From the NCBI GenBank assembly GCA_017634065.1, contig JAGBOC010000019.1, positions 88,647 to 152,646 on the forward strand: a DNA stretch of 64,000 nucleotides, given 5' to 3'. Each line of letters starts with the position of its first letter. Position 1 is the first letter of the stretch. The notes beneath the pieces were generated by a model. That model was given only the letters and a program-made list of their open reading frames with translations. It did not search any database and was not told the origin of the DNA. This document shows positions 1 through 9,077 of the stretch, piece after piece. This DNA comes from Lachnospiraceae bacterium (GTDB lineage: Bacteria > Bacillota > Clostridia > Lachnospirales > Lachnospiraceae). Made by a program: the position numbers and the translations under genes.

Positions 1-522
1 TTAAAATTAAATGACCCAGTTAAGATAGAAAAGACTGGAAAGGTTTATGATGGATATGTATCAAATATATCTAATTTGATAAATGCGCAGACAGGACTTT
101 TTGATGTAAAAGCAGTAATCACATCTGAAAATGCATTTGCTTCTGGTATTATGGCAAAAGTAACATTTCCATATATAACGAAAAGAAATATAAATGTATT
201 GCCAAATGAGCTTATATATTATGAGGCAAGTAACCCATATGTATTTGTAGTAAATAATGAAGGTTTAGTAAATAAAAAATATATAGAGGTAGGTATTGAG
301 GATAATAATTACACAGAAGTAATTACAAATATTGATAAGAATACAAAAATCGTTTCAACTTGGAATAACGACCTTGCTGAAGGTGCGACAGTAAATGTAG
401 TAAAAGATGAAAAGGTTGAAGATGAAATCTATATAGAGACAACTGAACGTAAAAAAAGAAATTATGTGATAGCAAGTGAATCAATAGCCTCTAATTCTGA
501 TATAGTTACGGAGGTTGAATAA
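1..522 (+). CDS. RND efflux periplasmic-adaptor (HlyD/AcrA-type) protein, 5' end outside window
   Basis: The reading frame is open from base 1, so the gene starts upstream of the window; the first in-frame start-like codon (TTG at 76) lies inside the conserved part. What remains is the C-terminal end of a membrane fusion protein: a beta-barrel-like segment (VKIEKTGKVYDGYVSNIS, then NAQTGLFDVKAVI) and the membrane-proximal domain (VFVVNNEGLVNKKYIEVGIE). This family links an RND pump to an outer channel or, in monoderms, serves the pump at the cell surface. Its stop codon overlaps the start of the permease by one base, which indicates translational coupling. The tail after residue 115 is charged and unlike family members I know. 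The family call is confident; the substrate is unknown. Confidence 0.85.
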   Translation, partial: LKLNDPVKIEKTGKVYDGYVSNISNLINAQTGLFDVKAVITSENAFASGIMAKVTFPYITKRNINVLPNELIYYEASNPYVFVVNNEGLVNKKYIEVGIEDNNYTEVITNIDKNTKIVSTWNNDLAEGATVNVVKDEKVEDEIYIETTERKKRNYVIASESIASNSDIVTEVE

Positions 523-3500
523 TGAGTTACCAATTCTCAAAGTTTGTACTGCGGAAACCAGTAACAGCATTTTTAGCGATGCTTTCAATAGTTTTCTTTG
601 GTTTCATTTCTATAATTAGTTTTCAGTATGAACTGATGCCATCTATTTCAATGCCTATGTATGCAGTCTTTACTGTATACCCTGGTGCACAACCTGAAGA
701 CATTGATTCCAATATAACAAAAAAATTTGAAGATTCACTTTATAACTTGCAAGGTGTGAAGCATTTGCAGGGTGCTTCAAGAGAAAACTTTTCTGTAATT
801 GCTGTACAGTATAACTATGGACAAAATATGAATCAAGCCTATACCGATCTAAAAAAAGCAGTTGATCAGGTTAAGGCAGATTTTCCAGATGATGTTCAGG
901 AGCCTACTATTTATGAGATGGATATAAACTCAATGCCATCAATAAAGATTTCTGTTCAGAATAAAACCACGACAGACATTTATAATTATGTAACAGAAAC
1001 GATGGTAAAGGAACTTGAGAAAATTAGTGAAGTTTCAACTGTTGATGTAGCAGGTGGAAGGGAAAACTATGTTAAGATTGAGTTAAAACCTGAAATGATG
1101 ACAAGATACAATCTCTCTATGTCAACACTCAATCAGATAATTGCAAATGCAGATTTTTCTCTGCCTGGTGGAGATGTCAAAGTAGGAAAAAGAGAATTAT
1201 CAATGTCAAGTGGTGTTTCATATGACACAGTTGAGTCTCTAAAATCTATACCTATAATAACAGGAAATAAAACGACACTTTATTTAGAAGATATAGCAGA
1301 TATATATGAATCAAGAAGAGAGCAGACACAGATAGGTAGATACGATAGTAGTGATTGTATCGTAGTGTCTATCACTAAAACTCAATCTGCAAGTACTGTG
1401 GCACTTTCAAATTCAGTAAGAAAAACATTAGACAGGCTTAAAGCCACAGATCCAAATCTTGAAGCAGTAATAGTTGAGGATAGTGCAAATAATGTTCGTA
1501 ACTCAATAAAGAATGTATTTGAGACTATGATTATAGCTATAGTTTTATCTATGCTTATAATCTTCTTGTTCCTTGGTGACTTTAAGGCTTCATTTATCAT
1601 AGGAACATCAATTCCGTTCTCAATACTTACTGCATTTGTTCTTATGTATTTGAATGGATATACACTAAATATCATTACTCTTTCAGCGCTCGTTCTTGGA
1701 GTTGGTATGATGGTTGACAACTCAATAGTTGTTTTGGAAGCATGTTTCAGAGCAAGTGATGAGTATAAGGGCGAGGAGCACGTATCATATTATTGTCTTG
1801 CTGCTCTTAAAGCAAGTAAAACTATAGGTGCATCAGTATTTGGCTCAACACTCACAACTGTAGTTGTATTTGCGCCACTTGGATTTTTGTCAGGAATGTC
1901 AGGGCAGTTCTTTAAGCCACTTGGATTTACAATAGTGTTCTGTATGTTGGCTTCATATATATCAGCAATTACAGTCGTACCACTTACATATGTACTTATT
2001 AGACCAAAAGAGAAAGAAAAGTCACCAGCTGGTGGTCTTGTCAGACATTTACAAAGTTTATATAGAAGAGATTTACCAAAGTTGCTTAGACATAAATGGA
2101 TTACAGCAGGTATAAGTATATTAATACTTGTTTTGTCGTTTTCACTTATAGGGACATTTGAAAGAGAGTTAGTTGCTCCTACAGATAATGGAATGATTAG
2201 ATTTGATATAGTGACAAAACCAGGTCTCTCACTTGAAGCAAGAGATGAAATATATAAAGAGTTTGAGGACTTTGTAAAGAATCAACCTGAGACAGATCAT
2301 TATATACTTTCAAATAGCGCAAGTAGTATGTCTATGAGTGGTGGAGCAAATGGACAAGCATTAGTCGTTTATCTTAAAGATAAAAAGGAAAGAGATACAA
2401 CTGACCACATCATAGGTAAATGGAAAAGAGCATTAGCAGATGTGACAAGTTGTACTGTATCTTTAAGTTCTTACTCTACTTCATCGGTTAGTATGTTCGT
2501 AATGCCTGGTTCTGATAAATATGATATATATCTTCAGTCTAACGAATATAGATACTTAAAAGAAGCAAATGACAGAATTGTTAAAATGCTTGAGCAGAGA
2601 AAAGATTGTGGTAATATAACTACATCACTTGATAATGGTGCCCCAAGAATAAAAATAGAAATCGACCCTATACTTGCAGCTTCAGAAGGGTTCACACCGA
2701 TGGCAGTTGGAGGTCTTATTTATAATACTTTATCAGGCATTAAAGTAATGGAAAAAACAATAGATGGTGAGACAAAAAATATTTATCTAGAATATGCTGA
2801 CGATGAGTATGATACTATAGAAAAGGTTTCAAATATAAAATTAAAAAGTTCAAGTGGTGTAGAGACAACTATAAAAGATATAGCGAAGATATATTATGAG
2901 GATAACCCAAGTTCTATACCAAAGTATGATAAGAAATATAAAACTACAATCACAACATATTTCAATGAAAATGCAACAGAGACTACAAAAGAAGAAATAC
3001 AGAAAAATATTGTAGAACCAATATACTCAAGATATGTAGAAAGAGCAACAAGTGTAGTTGATGATATGCTTGTAGAAGAGTTTTCAGCACTTGGCATAGC
3101 TGTTGCAATTGCTGCATTTTTAGTATTTGTTGTTATGGCATCTCAATTTGAATCAGTAAGATACTCTCTTATGGTTATGGGTACAGTATTATTTTCAGCA
3201 AGTGGTGCAATAATAGCATTATGGCTTGCCAACTTGAAATTATCAATGGTTGTACTTCTAGGTATGCTTATGCTTATAGGTACGGCAGTTAATAATGGAA
3301 TATTATATATTGATACAGTAAATCAATTCCTTGATGATGGAAAAGAACTTGAGTGGGCACTTATAGAATCAGGAGCGATAAGATTAAGACCAATACTTAT
3401 GACTACACTTACAACTATTGTATCAATGATACCTATGTCTATAGCATACGGAGAAAATGGTGAGGTTTTGCAAGGACTTGCTGTAGTTGATATTGGTGGT

Positions 3501-3686
3501 CTTGTGTCTTCAACACTTATGGCATTTTTCTTCCTGCCAATTTACTATTTGATATTTAGTAGAAGAGGTGCTACAAAACTTGAAAGACTTAGACCTATAG
3601 CAAGTGATGCTATAGTCCAAGTGGATGATGAAGAAAGAGAGAGGGAATTACAAAATGCAAGGAGAAGAAAACTTGAGAAAAAGTAA
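522..3686 (+). CDS. RND family efflux transporter permease (HAE1/SwrC-like)
   Basis: At 1054 residues it has the full RND length. It shows the family layout: TM1 near residues 12-32, a large extracytoplasmic loop (YPGAQPEDIDSNITKK resembles the porter PN1 start), a TM2-6 cluster from about 335 to 495, a short linker, TM7 near 525-545, a second large loop, and TM8-12 from about 855 to 1010. The TM4 proton-relay motif reads GVGMMVDNSIVVLE, so the Asp-Asp pair of AcrB is Asp-Asn here, as I recall for Gram-positive SwrC-type pumps. It probably exports amphipathic compounds using proton motive force. It sits between the adaptor and two TolC-like genes in one operon. The charged C-terminal tail overlaps the next gene by 32 bases. 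Confidence 0.93.
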   Translation: MSYQFSKFVLRKPVTAFLAMLSIVFFGFISIISFQYELMPSISMPMYAVFTVYPGAQPEDIDSNITKKFEDSLYNLQGVKHLQGASRENFSVIAVQYNYGQNMNQAYTDLKKAVDQVKADFPDDVQEPTIYEMDINSMPSIKISVQNKTTTDIYNYVTETMVKELEKISEVSTVDVAGGRENYVKIELKPEMMTRYNLSMSTLNQIIANADFSLPGGDVKVGKRELSMSSGVSYDTVESLKSIPIITGNKTTLYLEDIADIYESRREQTQIGRYDSSDCIVVSITKTQSASTVALSNSVRKTLDRLKATDPNLEAVIVEDSANNVRNSIKNVFETMIIAIVLSMLIIFLFLGDFKASFIIGTSIPFSILTAFVLMYLNGYTLNIITLSALVLGVGMMVDNSIVVLEACFRASDEYKGEEHVSYYCLAALKASKTIGASVFGSTLTTVVVFAPLGFLSGMSGQFFKPLGFTIVFCMLASYISAITVVPLTYVLIRPKEKEKSPAGGLVRHLQSLYRRDLPKLLRHKWITAGISILILVLSFSLIGTFERELVAPTDNGMIRFDIVTKPGLSLEARDEIYKEFEDFVKNQPETDHYILSNSASSMSMSGGANGQALVVYLKDKKERDTTDHIIGKWKRALADVTSCTVSLSSYSTSSVSMFVMPGSDKYDIYLQSNEYRYLKEANDRIVKMLEQRKDCGNITTSLDNGAPRIKIEIDPILAASEGFTPMAVGGLIYNTLSGIKVMEKTIDGETKNIYLEYADDEYDTIEKVSNIKLKSSSGVETTIKDIAKIYYEDNPSSIPKYDKKYKTTITTYFNENATETTKEEIQKNIVEPIYSRYVERATSVVDDMLVEEFSALGIAVAIAAFLVFVVMASQFESVRYSLMVMGTVLFSASGAIIALWLANLKLSMVVLLGMLMLIGTAVNNGILYIDTVNQFLDDGKELEWALIESGAIRLRPILMTTLTTIVSMIPMSIAYGENGEVLQGLAVVDIGGLVSSTLMAFFFLPIYYLIFSRRGATKLERLRPIASDAIVQVDDEERERELQNARRRKLEKK

Positions 3687-4836
3687 ATATATAAAACTAT
3701 TTGCACTATGTATCAGTGTGTCTTTGACTTTTACTTCGTTTGCTGACCTAAATATTATAGAGTATTTTAATGAATTGAGACCTCAAACTCATATAAATAA
3801 ACTTTATACAAACGAGAGAAAAGATGAATTGAAAAAAAATGTCGTAAATTATAATGACATTGAAGATATGATACATTTATACAATCCTGATATTTTAAAT
3901 AATTGGAACTCATGGGAGAATAATAAATCTTCACAAGATGTATATGATGAGTACCAAGATGCAGCAGATGTATTATATGATTCAGCTGGGTCTCAAGATT
4001 CTGATATGCAAGAAGGTATGATGATGGCTCAAGGTCGAGCAATGCAGATACAAGCAGATAAAAATGCTGATGACTCATATACTAATTTCCTTTCAAATTA
4101 TCTTACAGAGATGCAGTTGGTTCTTGCAACGAAGGTTCTTGATATCAACTATCAAAAAAGTTCTTATGAGTTACTTTCAGCAAGTGAATCTGTAAAAGAG
4201 GCCGAAAGGAAAATTGAAAAAGCTGAAAATGCACTTAAGTATGGTGCAGGTACAGAGGTTGAACTCTTAACGGCAAAAAAGGCAGTTGCAGATGCTAAAT
4301 CATCACTCATCGTAGCAGAGTCTTCGCAAAAAACTTACAAAAGAAAACTACTTCTTAATTGTGGGAAAATGTCAAGTGAAGATATATACATATCTCCTAT
4401 AGATGTTTCTAATGATTTAGATATCTCAAATATTAATCTAAATAATGATTATCAGATGGCTTTGGCTCATAATATACAATATGAAATCTATAGAAGAAAA
4501 ATTGAAAATGCGAGAACTGATGAAGTAAAGAATGAGTTTAAGATTTTGTATGAGTCAGCACCAGAAAAAATCTATAATGATTTAGAGAATAAATATAGAA
4601 ATATTTTGGATGCCATAGATACAAATCAAAATAGACAGATAGCATACAATCTTGCAAATGATAATCTAAAAAAGGCACAAAATGAATACGAACACGGCAA
4701 CATAAGTGCAAAAGAATTAAAAACTGCTGAATATAATGTTTTGATAGCAGGAAATAATATACAGACAGCAAAGTACGATTTAAAGATAGCAGTTGAAAAT
4801 TATAAATATGCAGTAATGGGATATTCAGATTGTTAG
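3655..4836 (+). CDS. TolC-family outer-channel-like protein, first copy
   Basis: The ATG at 3655 follows a purine-rich GAGAGGGA ribosome site; an ATG at 3625 is also in frame but lacks one. The product begins with a basic stretch and a hydrophobic signal segment (YIKLFALCISVSLTFTSFAD). The rest is long alpha-helical coiled coil with the TolC-family repeat style, for example EAERKIEKAENALKYGAGTEVELLTAKKAV and, near the C-terminus, LKKAQNEYEHGNISAKELKTAE, the typical turn between paired helices. In diderms TolC trimers form the exit duct of RND pumps. The role in a presumably monoderm cell is unclear. The gene overlaps the permease gene and abuts a second TolC-like gene, so the three work together. 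The family call rests on pattern, not alignment. Confidence 0.72.
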   Translation: MQGEENLRKSKYIKLFALCISVSLTFTSFADLNIIEYFNELRPQTHINKLYTNERKDELKKNVVNYNDIEDMIHLYNPDILNNWNSWENNKSSQDVYDEYQDAADVLYDSAGSQDSDMQEGMMMAQGRAMQIQADKNADDSYTNFLSNYLTEMQLVLATKVLDINYQKSSYELLSASESVKEAERKIEKAENALKYGAGTEVELLTAKKAVADAKSSLIVAESSQKTYKRKLLLNCGKMSSEDIYISPIDVSNDLDISNINLNNDYQMALAHNIQYEIYRRKIENARTDEVKNEFKILYESAPEKIYNDLENKYRNILDAIDTNQNRQIAYNLANDNLKKAQNEYEHGNISAKELKTAEYNVLIAGNNIQTAKYDLKIAVENYKYAVMGYSDC

Positions 4837-4838
4837 AG

Positions 4839-6248
4839 ATGTTTAATAAAATGTGGAAAAAATACATATCACTTATTTTAGTAATTATAGTTGTGTTACA
4901 AAGCATAATATTTGCTAAACCAAAGAATCCCTATGAGGGAGAAGTTGATATGCCATCTGCAGAGAGTAAGGTAAACATTTCAGAGGCAACGATAATATCA
5001 AGAAATAAGTATGAAGAGTATAATCCTATTAATCCTGTGAAACCAGGCGTAAATAAAGAAGAGTATGATAGTGTAGATAATTATCAGATAAATCTAAAGA
5101 CACTTGAATCAAGAATTAAATATTTTTCTCCAACATATAACAATATAAAGTCAAGTGCAGAGAGTTCTTATTGGATGGCATTTTACGCTCGTGGAGGAAA
5201 TGACACATTAGTTTATGACTATAAAAACTACACAGAAGAGATACATGATGTCATGAGTTTATATAAGGATAATATAAAGTTATATGTGCATCAAAGAAAC
5301 TTGCTTGATAGAGCGGACCCTGATTATACTAGGAAATACAATAATTTGACAACTCAAATAGAGAATAGTGAAAAAGCCTACACAGCAACAAAGGTGGCAT
5401 ATAATGTCGCAAATACGACCATAAGAAGGACTAAACAGATGCTTGGGCTTAATAATGCACTATATAATATAGGAAATGTCGACAATAATAATAGGGTTGC
5501 ATTTGCAAGAAGATCTGTGACAAAAGCACTTACTTCTGTCGTGCTTACATATTTTCAATTATCTAATTATGTAAGTATACTTGAAAAACAAAGCAATTTG
5601 TATTATGATATGTATTTGTTGAATAAAAAGAATTATGATTTGGGACTTGCGACTGCTCTTGATGTTTCAACAAGTTTAGAAACTTATGAAAATATAAAAA
5701 ATACATTTAAGACAACTGAAACTACATTAAAGAATGTGAAAGAGCAGATAGCGATAAATCTTGGCTATAAGATAAGTGACATAGATAAATTAGAGTTTAT
5801 AGAACCAGAACCAGATTTTGAATATTTAGAGAGTATAAACTTTGATGCCGATAAAGAAAGAGCCTATACAAGTAATTCTTCTTACAATGCTATAACACTA
5901 AATGATAAAGATAAGAAATATCCACAAAGCACTGGAGAAAACATATTTCACAAAAGACAAGAATATATGTCGAGTGTGATTACCGCAGAGTTTGAAAATA
6001 TTTATAATAATCTTTTAGCGAAAAAAATATCATATGAGTCAAGTTTATACTTAAATGATATTTGCAATATAAATGATGAAGCAAATAAGAGAAAGTTTGA
6101 TAATAATTTGATTAGTGAACTTGAATACAAAGGTCTTGAATTACAAAACCTTGGAAATAAACTTCAAGTAAAAGTTGCAAAATACGATTTAATAAATGCG
6201 ATAAATGAATATTATTATGCAACACTTGGAGATATAACCATATTATAG
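4839..6248 (+). CDS. TolC-family outer-channel-like protein, second copy
   Basis: This gene starts two bases after the first TolC-like stop (ATG 4839; a TTG at 4830 is in frame but adds nothing recognisable). It has a signal or anchor segment (ISLILVIIVVLQSIIFA). The body is helical and contains the family-typical phrase NKKNYDLGLATALDVSTSLETY, matching the TolC helix-turn motif YxxGxxxxxDVLxA. The C-terminal half repeats the pattern (NNLISELEYKGLELQNL). At 469 residues it is close to normal TolC length, whereas the first copy is shorter. Two unequal copies suggest a hetero-oligomer or duplication within the efflux operon. The operon appears to end here, 13 bases before proS. Confidence 0.75.
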   Translation: MFNKMWKKYISLILVIIVVLQSIIFAKPKNPYEGEVDMPSAESKVNISEATIISRNKYEEYNPINPVKPGVNKEEYDSVDNYQINLKTLESRIKYFSPTYNNIKSSAESSYWMAFYARGGNDTLVYDYKNYTEEIHDVMSLYKDNIKLYVHQRNLLDRADPDYTRKYNNLTTQIENSEKAYTATKVAYNVANTTIRRTKQMLGLNNALYNIGNVDNNNRVAFARRSVTKALTSVVLTYFQLSNYVSILEKQSNLYYDMYLLNKKNYDLGLATALDVSTSLETYENIKNTFKTTETTLKNVKEQIAINLGYKISDIDKLEFIEPEPDFEYLESINFDADKERAYTSNSSYNAITLNDKDKKYPQSTGENIFHKRQEYMSSVITAEFENIYNNLLAKKISYESSLYLNDICNINDEANKRKFDNNLISELEYKGLELQNLGNKLQVKVAKYDLINAINEYYYATLGDITIL

Positions 6249-6261
6249 GAGAGTTAAGAAA

Positions 6262-7701
6262 ATGGCAGAAGAAAAAAAACAAGTTGAACAAATAACTTCT
6301 CAAGAGAAGGATTTTGCAAAGTGGTATACTGATGTGTGCCTAAAATCAGAGCTATGTACTTATAGCGGTGTAAAAGGTTTTGTTGTAATTAGGCCATATG
6401 GTTGGGCACTGTGGGAAAATATAATGAATAATGTTGATGCCCGTCTAAAGAAAATGGGTGTAACAAATGTTGCTATGCCACTTTTAATTCCAGAGCATTT
6501 ACTTTTAAAAGAAAAAGAACATGTAGAAGGTTTCGCACCAGAATGTGCATGGGTTTCTTGCGGTGGTGATGATATATTAGAGGATAGACTTGCAGTTAGA
6601 CCAACTTCTGAAACAGTATTTTGTGATTATTGGCATGACACAGTTCATTCATATAGAGATTTACCACAGCTTCTTTGCCAGTGGGGATCAGTAGTAAGAT
6701 GGGAAAAAGAGACTAGACCATTTTTAAGAACTCGTGAGTTCTTCTGGCATGAGGGACATACCCTACATGCTACAGCAGAAGATTCTCTAAAGTTTACACT
6801 TGACATATTATATATGTATGAAGACTTTATACAAAATGATGCGGCCATACCTGTTTTAAAAGGTAAAAAGACTGAAAAGGAAAGATTTGCTGGTGCACAG
6901 GCTACTTATACAGTTGAATCAATAATGAAAGATGGTAAGGCACTTCAGTCTGGGACATCTCATGACTTTGGCGATAATTTTGCAAAAGCATTTGATATAA
7001 AATATCTTGATAAGAATAATAAACTCATGTATGCAACAGAAACATCATGGGCAATCTCATCAAGAATTATAGGTGCTCTTATAATGGTTCATGGTGATGA
7101 CAATGGTTTGAAGTTACCACCACATCTTGCACCTATACAAGTAAGGGTGGTACCTATCAGAACTACTGATAAGAATAATATGGCAAAGGCAAATGAGATT
7201 TACGAGACATTAAAATCACATGGAATAAGAACAGACATAGATACAAGCGATAAAACACCTGGCTACAAGTTCTCTGAATGTGAGATGAAGGGAATACCAC
7301 TTAGGCTTGAGATAGGGCCAAAGGATATAGAAAAAGGGACTTGCATACTTGCAAGAAGAGATACTGGTGAAAAGATAGAAGTAAAGACATCAGAACTTGA
7401 AAAAGAAATAAAAGACATTCTTGAGAAAATTCAAAAGAATATGTTCGATGAAGCTAAAAAGTTTTTAGATGCACATATTGATACAGCACTAACGAAGGAT
7501 GAATTAGTTTCAAAGATGAATAATAAGAAAGGATTTATAAAGGCAATGCACTGTGGCTGTGAGGAATGTGAAGTGGCCTTTAAGGATGAGACAGGAATCT
7601 CATCAAGGTGCATACCAATGGAGCAGGAACAACTATCGGATAAATGCGTGGTCTGTGGCAAACCTGCCAAGTATGAAGTAATATGGGGTAAATCTTATTA
7701 A
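6262..7701 (+). CDS. proS: Prolyl-tRNA synthetase, archaeal/eukaryote-like short type
   Basis: This class II enzyme charges tRNA-Pro. Motif 2 appears as WGSVVRWEKETRPFLRTREFFWHEGHT, written here in two parts: WGSVVRWEKETRPF and LRTREFFWHEGHT. Motif 3 is represented by the GDDNGLKLPPHLAPIQV region at the start of the anticodon-binding domain. The protein has 479 residues and lacks the large editing insertion of the usual bacterial ProRS. It ends with the Zn-binding C-terminal domain of the archaeal type (CGCEECE and CVVCGKP pairs) and a terminal KSY. A GGAG site precedes the ATG. A strong terminator follows, so proS is the last gene of its unit. No T-box leader lies upstream. Confidence 0.96.
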   Translation: MAEEKKQVEQITSQEKDFAKWYTDVCLKSELCTYSGVKGFVVIRPYGWALWENIMNNVDARLKKMGVTNVAMPLLIPEHLLLKEKEHVEGFAPECAWVSCGGDDILEDRLAVRPTSETVFCDYWHDTVHSYRDLPQLLCQWGSVVRWEKETRPFLRTREFFWHEGHTLHATAEDSLKFTLDILYMYEDFIQNDAAIPVLKGKKTEKERFAGAQATYTVESIMKDGKALQSGTSHDFGDNFAKAFDIKYLDKNNKLMYATETSWAISSRIIGALIMVHGDDNGLKLPPHLAPIQVRVVPIRTTDKNNMAKANEIYETLKSHGIRTDIDTSDKTPGYKFSECEMKGIPLRLEIGPKDIEKGTCILARRDTGEKIEVKTSELEKEIKDILEKIQKNMFDEAKKFLDAHIDTALTKDELVSKMNNKKGFIKAMHCGCEECEVAFKDETGISSRCIPMEQEQLSDKCVVCGKPAKYEVIWGKSY

Positions 7702-7706
7702 TAACT

Positions 7707-7738
7707 AAAAAAAAGTTGGGAGCCTCCCAACTTTTTTA
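7707..7738 (+). terminator. Rho-independent terminator after proS
   Basis: An A-rich stretch leads into a perfect inverted repeat AAGTTGGGAG / CTCCCAACTT followed by six T. The A-run and T-run pair with each other, so it could also act weakly on the other strand, but no minus-strand gene converges here. Confidence 0.92.
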
Positions 7739-7790
7739 TTACAAGTGAGATTAATTTTATAACTTTTCATTAGTGTTTATTTTGAAAATA

Positions 7791-7806
7791 TGATATAATA
7801 AATTGA
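7791..7806 (+). promoter_or_regulatory. Extended -10 promoter of the cca operon, placed for a leaderless transcript
   Basis: TGATATAAT is an extended -10 element (TG-N-TATAAT, hexamer 7794-7799). The -35 position 17 bases upstream (TAGTGT) is poor, which an extended -10 can offset. Six bases separate the hexamer from the ATG at 7806, so the usual start point falls on the A of ATG. No Shine-Dalgarno sequence is present. Confidence 0.7.
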
Positions 7807-9077
7807 TGCGAAAAATTGATGAAATAAAAATAGACATTCCTAAATACCCAAAATTAATTATAGATACTTTAGAACAAAATGGTTATGAAGCCTACATAGT
7901 AGGTGGTTGTGTGAGAGACAATTTACTTGGGGAAACTCCCAATGACTACGATATAACGACGAATGCAACACCGGAAGTAATAAAAAAATTATTTAAGAGA
8001 ACGATTGATGTAGGCATTAAACACGGAACAGTTTCAGTATTATTTTATGAGAAAGATAAGCCTCTTACATTTGAAGTAACGACATATAGAATTGATGGAG
8101 AATATGATGATGCAAGACATCCAAAGAAAGTACTTTTTGTAAATGACTTAAGAGAAGATTTACTCAGGAGAGATTTTACAATCAATGCGATGGCTTATAA
8201 TGAGAAAGTAGGACTCGTTGATGAGTTTGGTGGATTAGTTGATCTTGAAAGAAAAATTATAAGGGCAGTTGGAAATCCAGAAGAGAGATTTAATGAAGAC
8301 GCACTTAGGCTACTTAGGGCTGTTAGATTTTCTGCGAAACTCGGATTTGATATTGAAGAAGATACAAGAAATGCAATTATAAAATTAGCAAGTCATTTAT
8401 CTCTTATAAGTAAAGAAAGAGTACAAGTCGAACTGACAAAAACCATCACAAGTGATAACCCAAGTTATATATCAAAAGTTTATGAATATGGATTAGCAAA
8501 ATACATCGCAGATGGATTTGATAAAGTAGATATAGGAAGATTTGAAAAGAGGCAAATGATTCATATTGCCTATGCCTGTCTTCTTTATAACACTGAAGTA
8601 GAAACTGCGACAAAAATACTTCGAGACTTAAAACTAGATAACAACACTATATCAAAAGTATTGTCACTAATTGATGCAAAGAAAATATATTATGCTATAT
8701 GTTCATCAAGTGAAGATAGAAAAATGAGTTTTAATCTATGTGTTAAGCAACTAATTAATTTTTTGGGATATGAACTGGCAAGTGATTTCATCAGACTAGT
8801 GGAGATTAACGAGAATGAGAATAGCACAATTAATGATGAAATTAAGAATAAGGTTTTGAAACTTAAAAAAGAAAAATGCCCAATATTCATAGCTGATTTA
8901 ATGATAAATGGAAATGATCTAAAGGATATAGGATTTAAGGGTCAAGAAATTGGTGTGGGGCTTTCACAGTTATTGCAAATAGTCCATAAAAATAGGAAAT
9001 GTAATAAAAAAAATGTATTGCAAGAAATAGCAAAAAAAGCATATAATACATATAAAGGAGAACAGTATGAATTATAA
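7806..9077 (+). CDS. cca: CCA tRNA nucleotidyltransferase
   Basis: The enzyme adds or repairs the 3' CCA of tRNAs. The N-terminal nucleotidyltransferase head is clear: YIVGGCVRDNLLGETPNDYDI carries the GG motif and the catalytic D-x-D, and later RDFTINAMAYN and EDALRLLRAVRF are the class II family signatures. The C-terminal HD-like and helical part follows. I chose ATG 7806 over the in-frame TTG at 7803 because the -10 element fits transcription starting at 7806. It is the first of five tightly packed genes; its last 11 bases overlap the pgm gene. Length (423 residues) is normal. Confidence 0.95.
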   Translation: MRKIDEIKIDIPKYPKLIIDTLEQNGYEAYIVGGCVRDNLLGETPNDYDITTNATPEVIKKLFKRTIDVGIKHGTVSVLFYEKDKPLTFEVTTYRIDGEYDDARHPKKVLFVNDLREDLLRRDFTINAMAYNEKVGLVDEFGGLVDLERKIIRAVGNPEERFNEDALRLLRAVRFSAKLGFDIEEDTRNAIIKLASHLSLISKERVQVELTKTITSDNPSYISKVYEYGLAKYIADGFDKVDIGRFEKRQMIHIAYACLLYNTEVETATKILRDLKLDNNTISKVLSLIDAKKIYYAICSSSEDRKMSFNLCVKQLINFLGYELASDFIRLVEINENENSTINDEIKNKVLKLKKEKCPIFIADLMINGNDLKDIGFKGQEIGVGLSQLLQIVHKNRKCNKKNVLQEIAKKAYNTYKGEQYEL

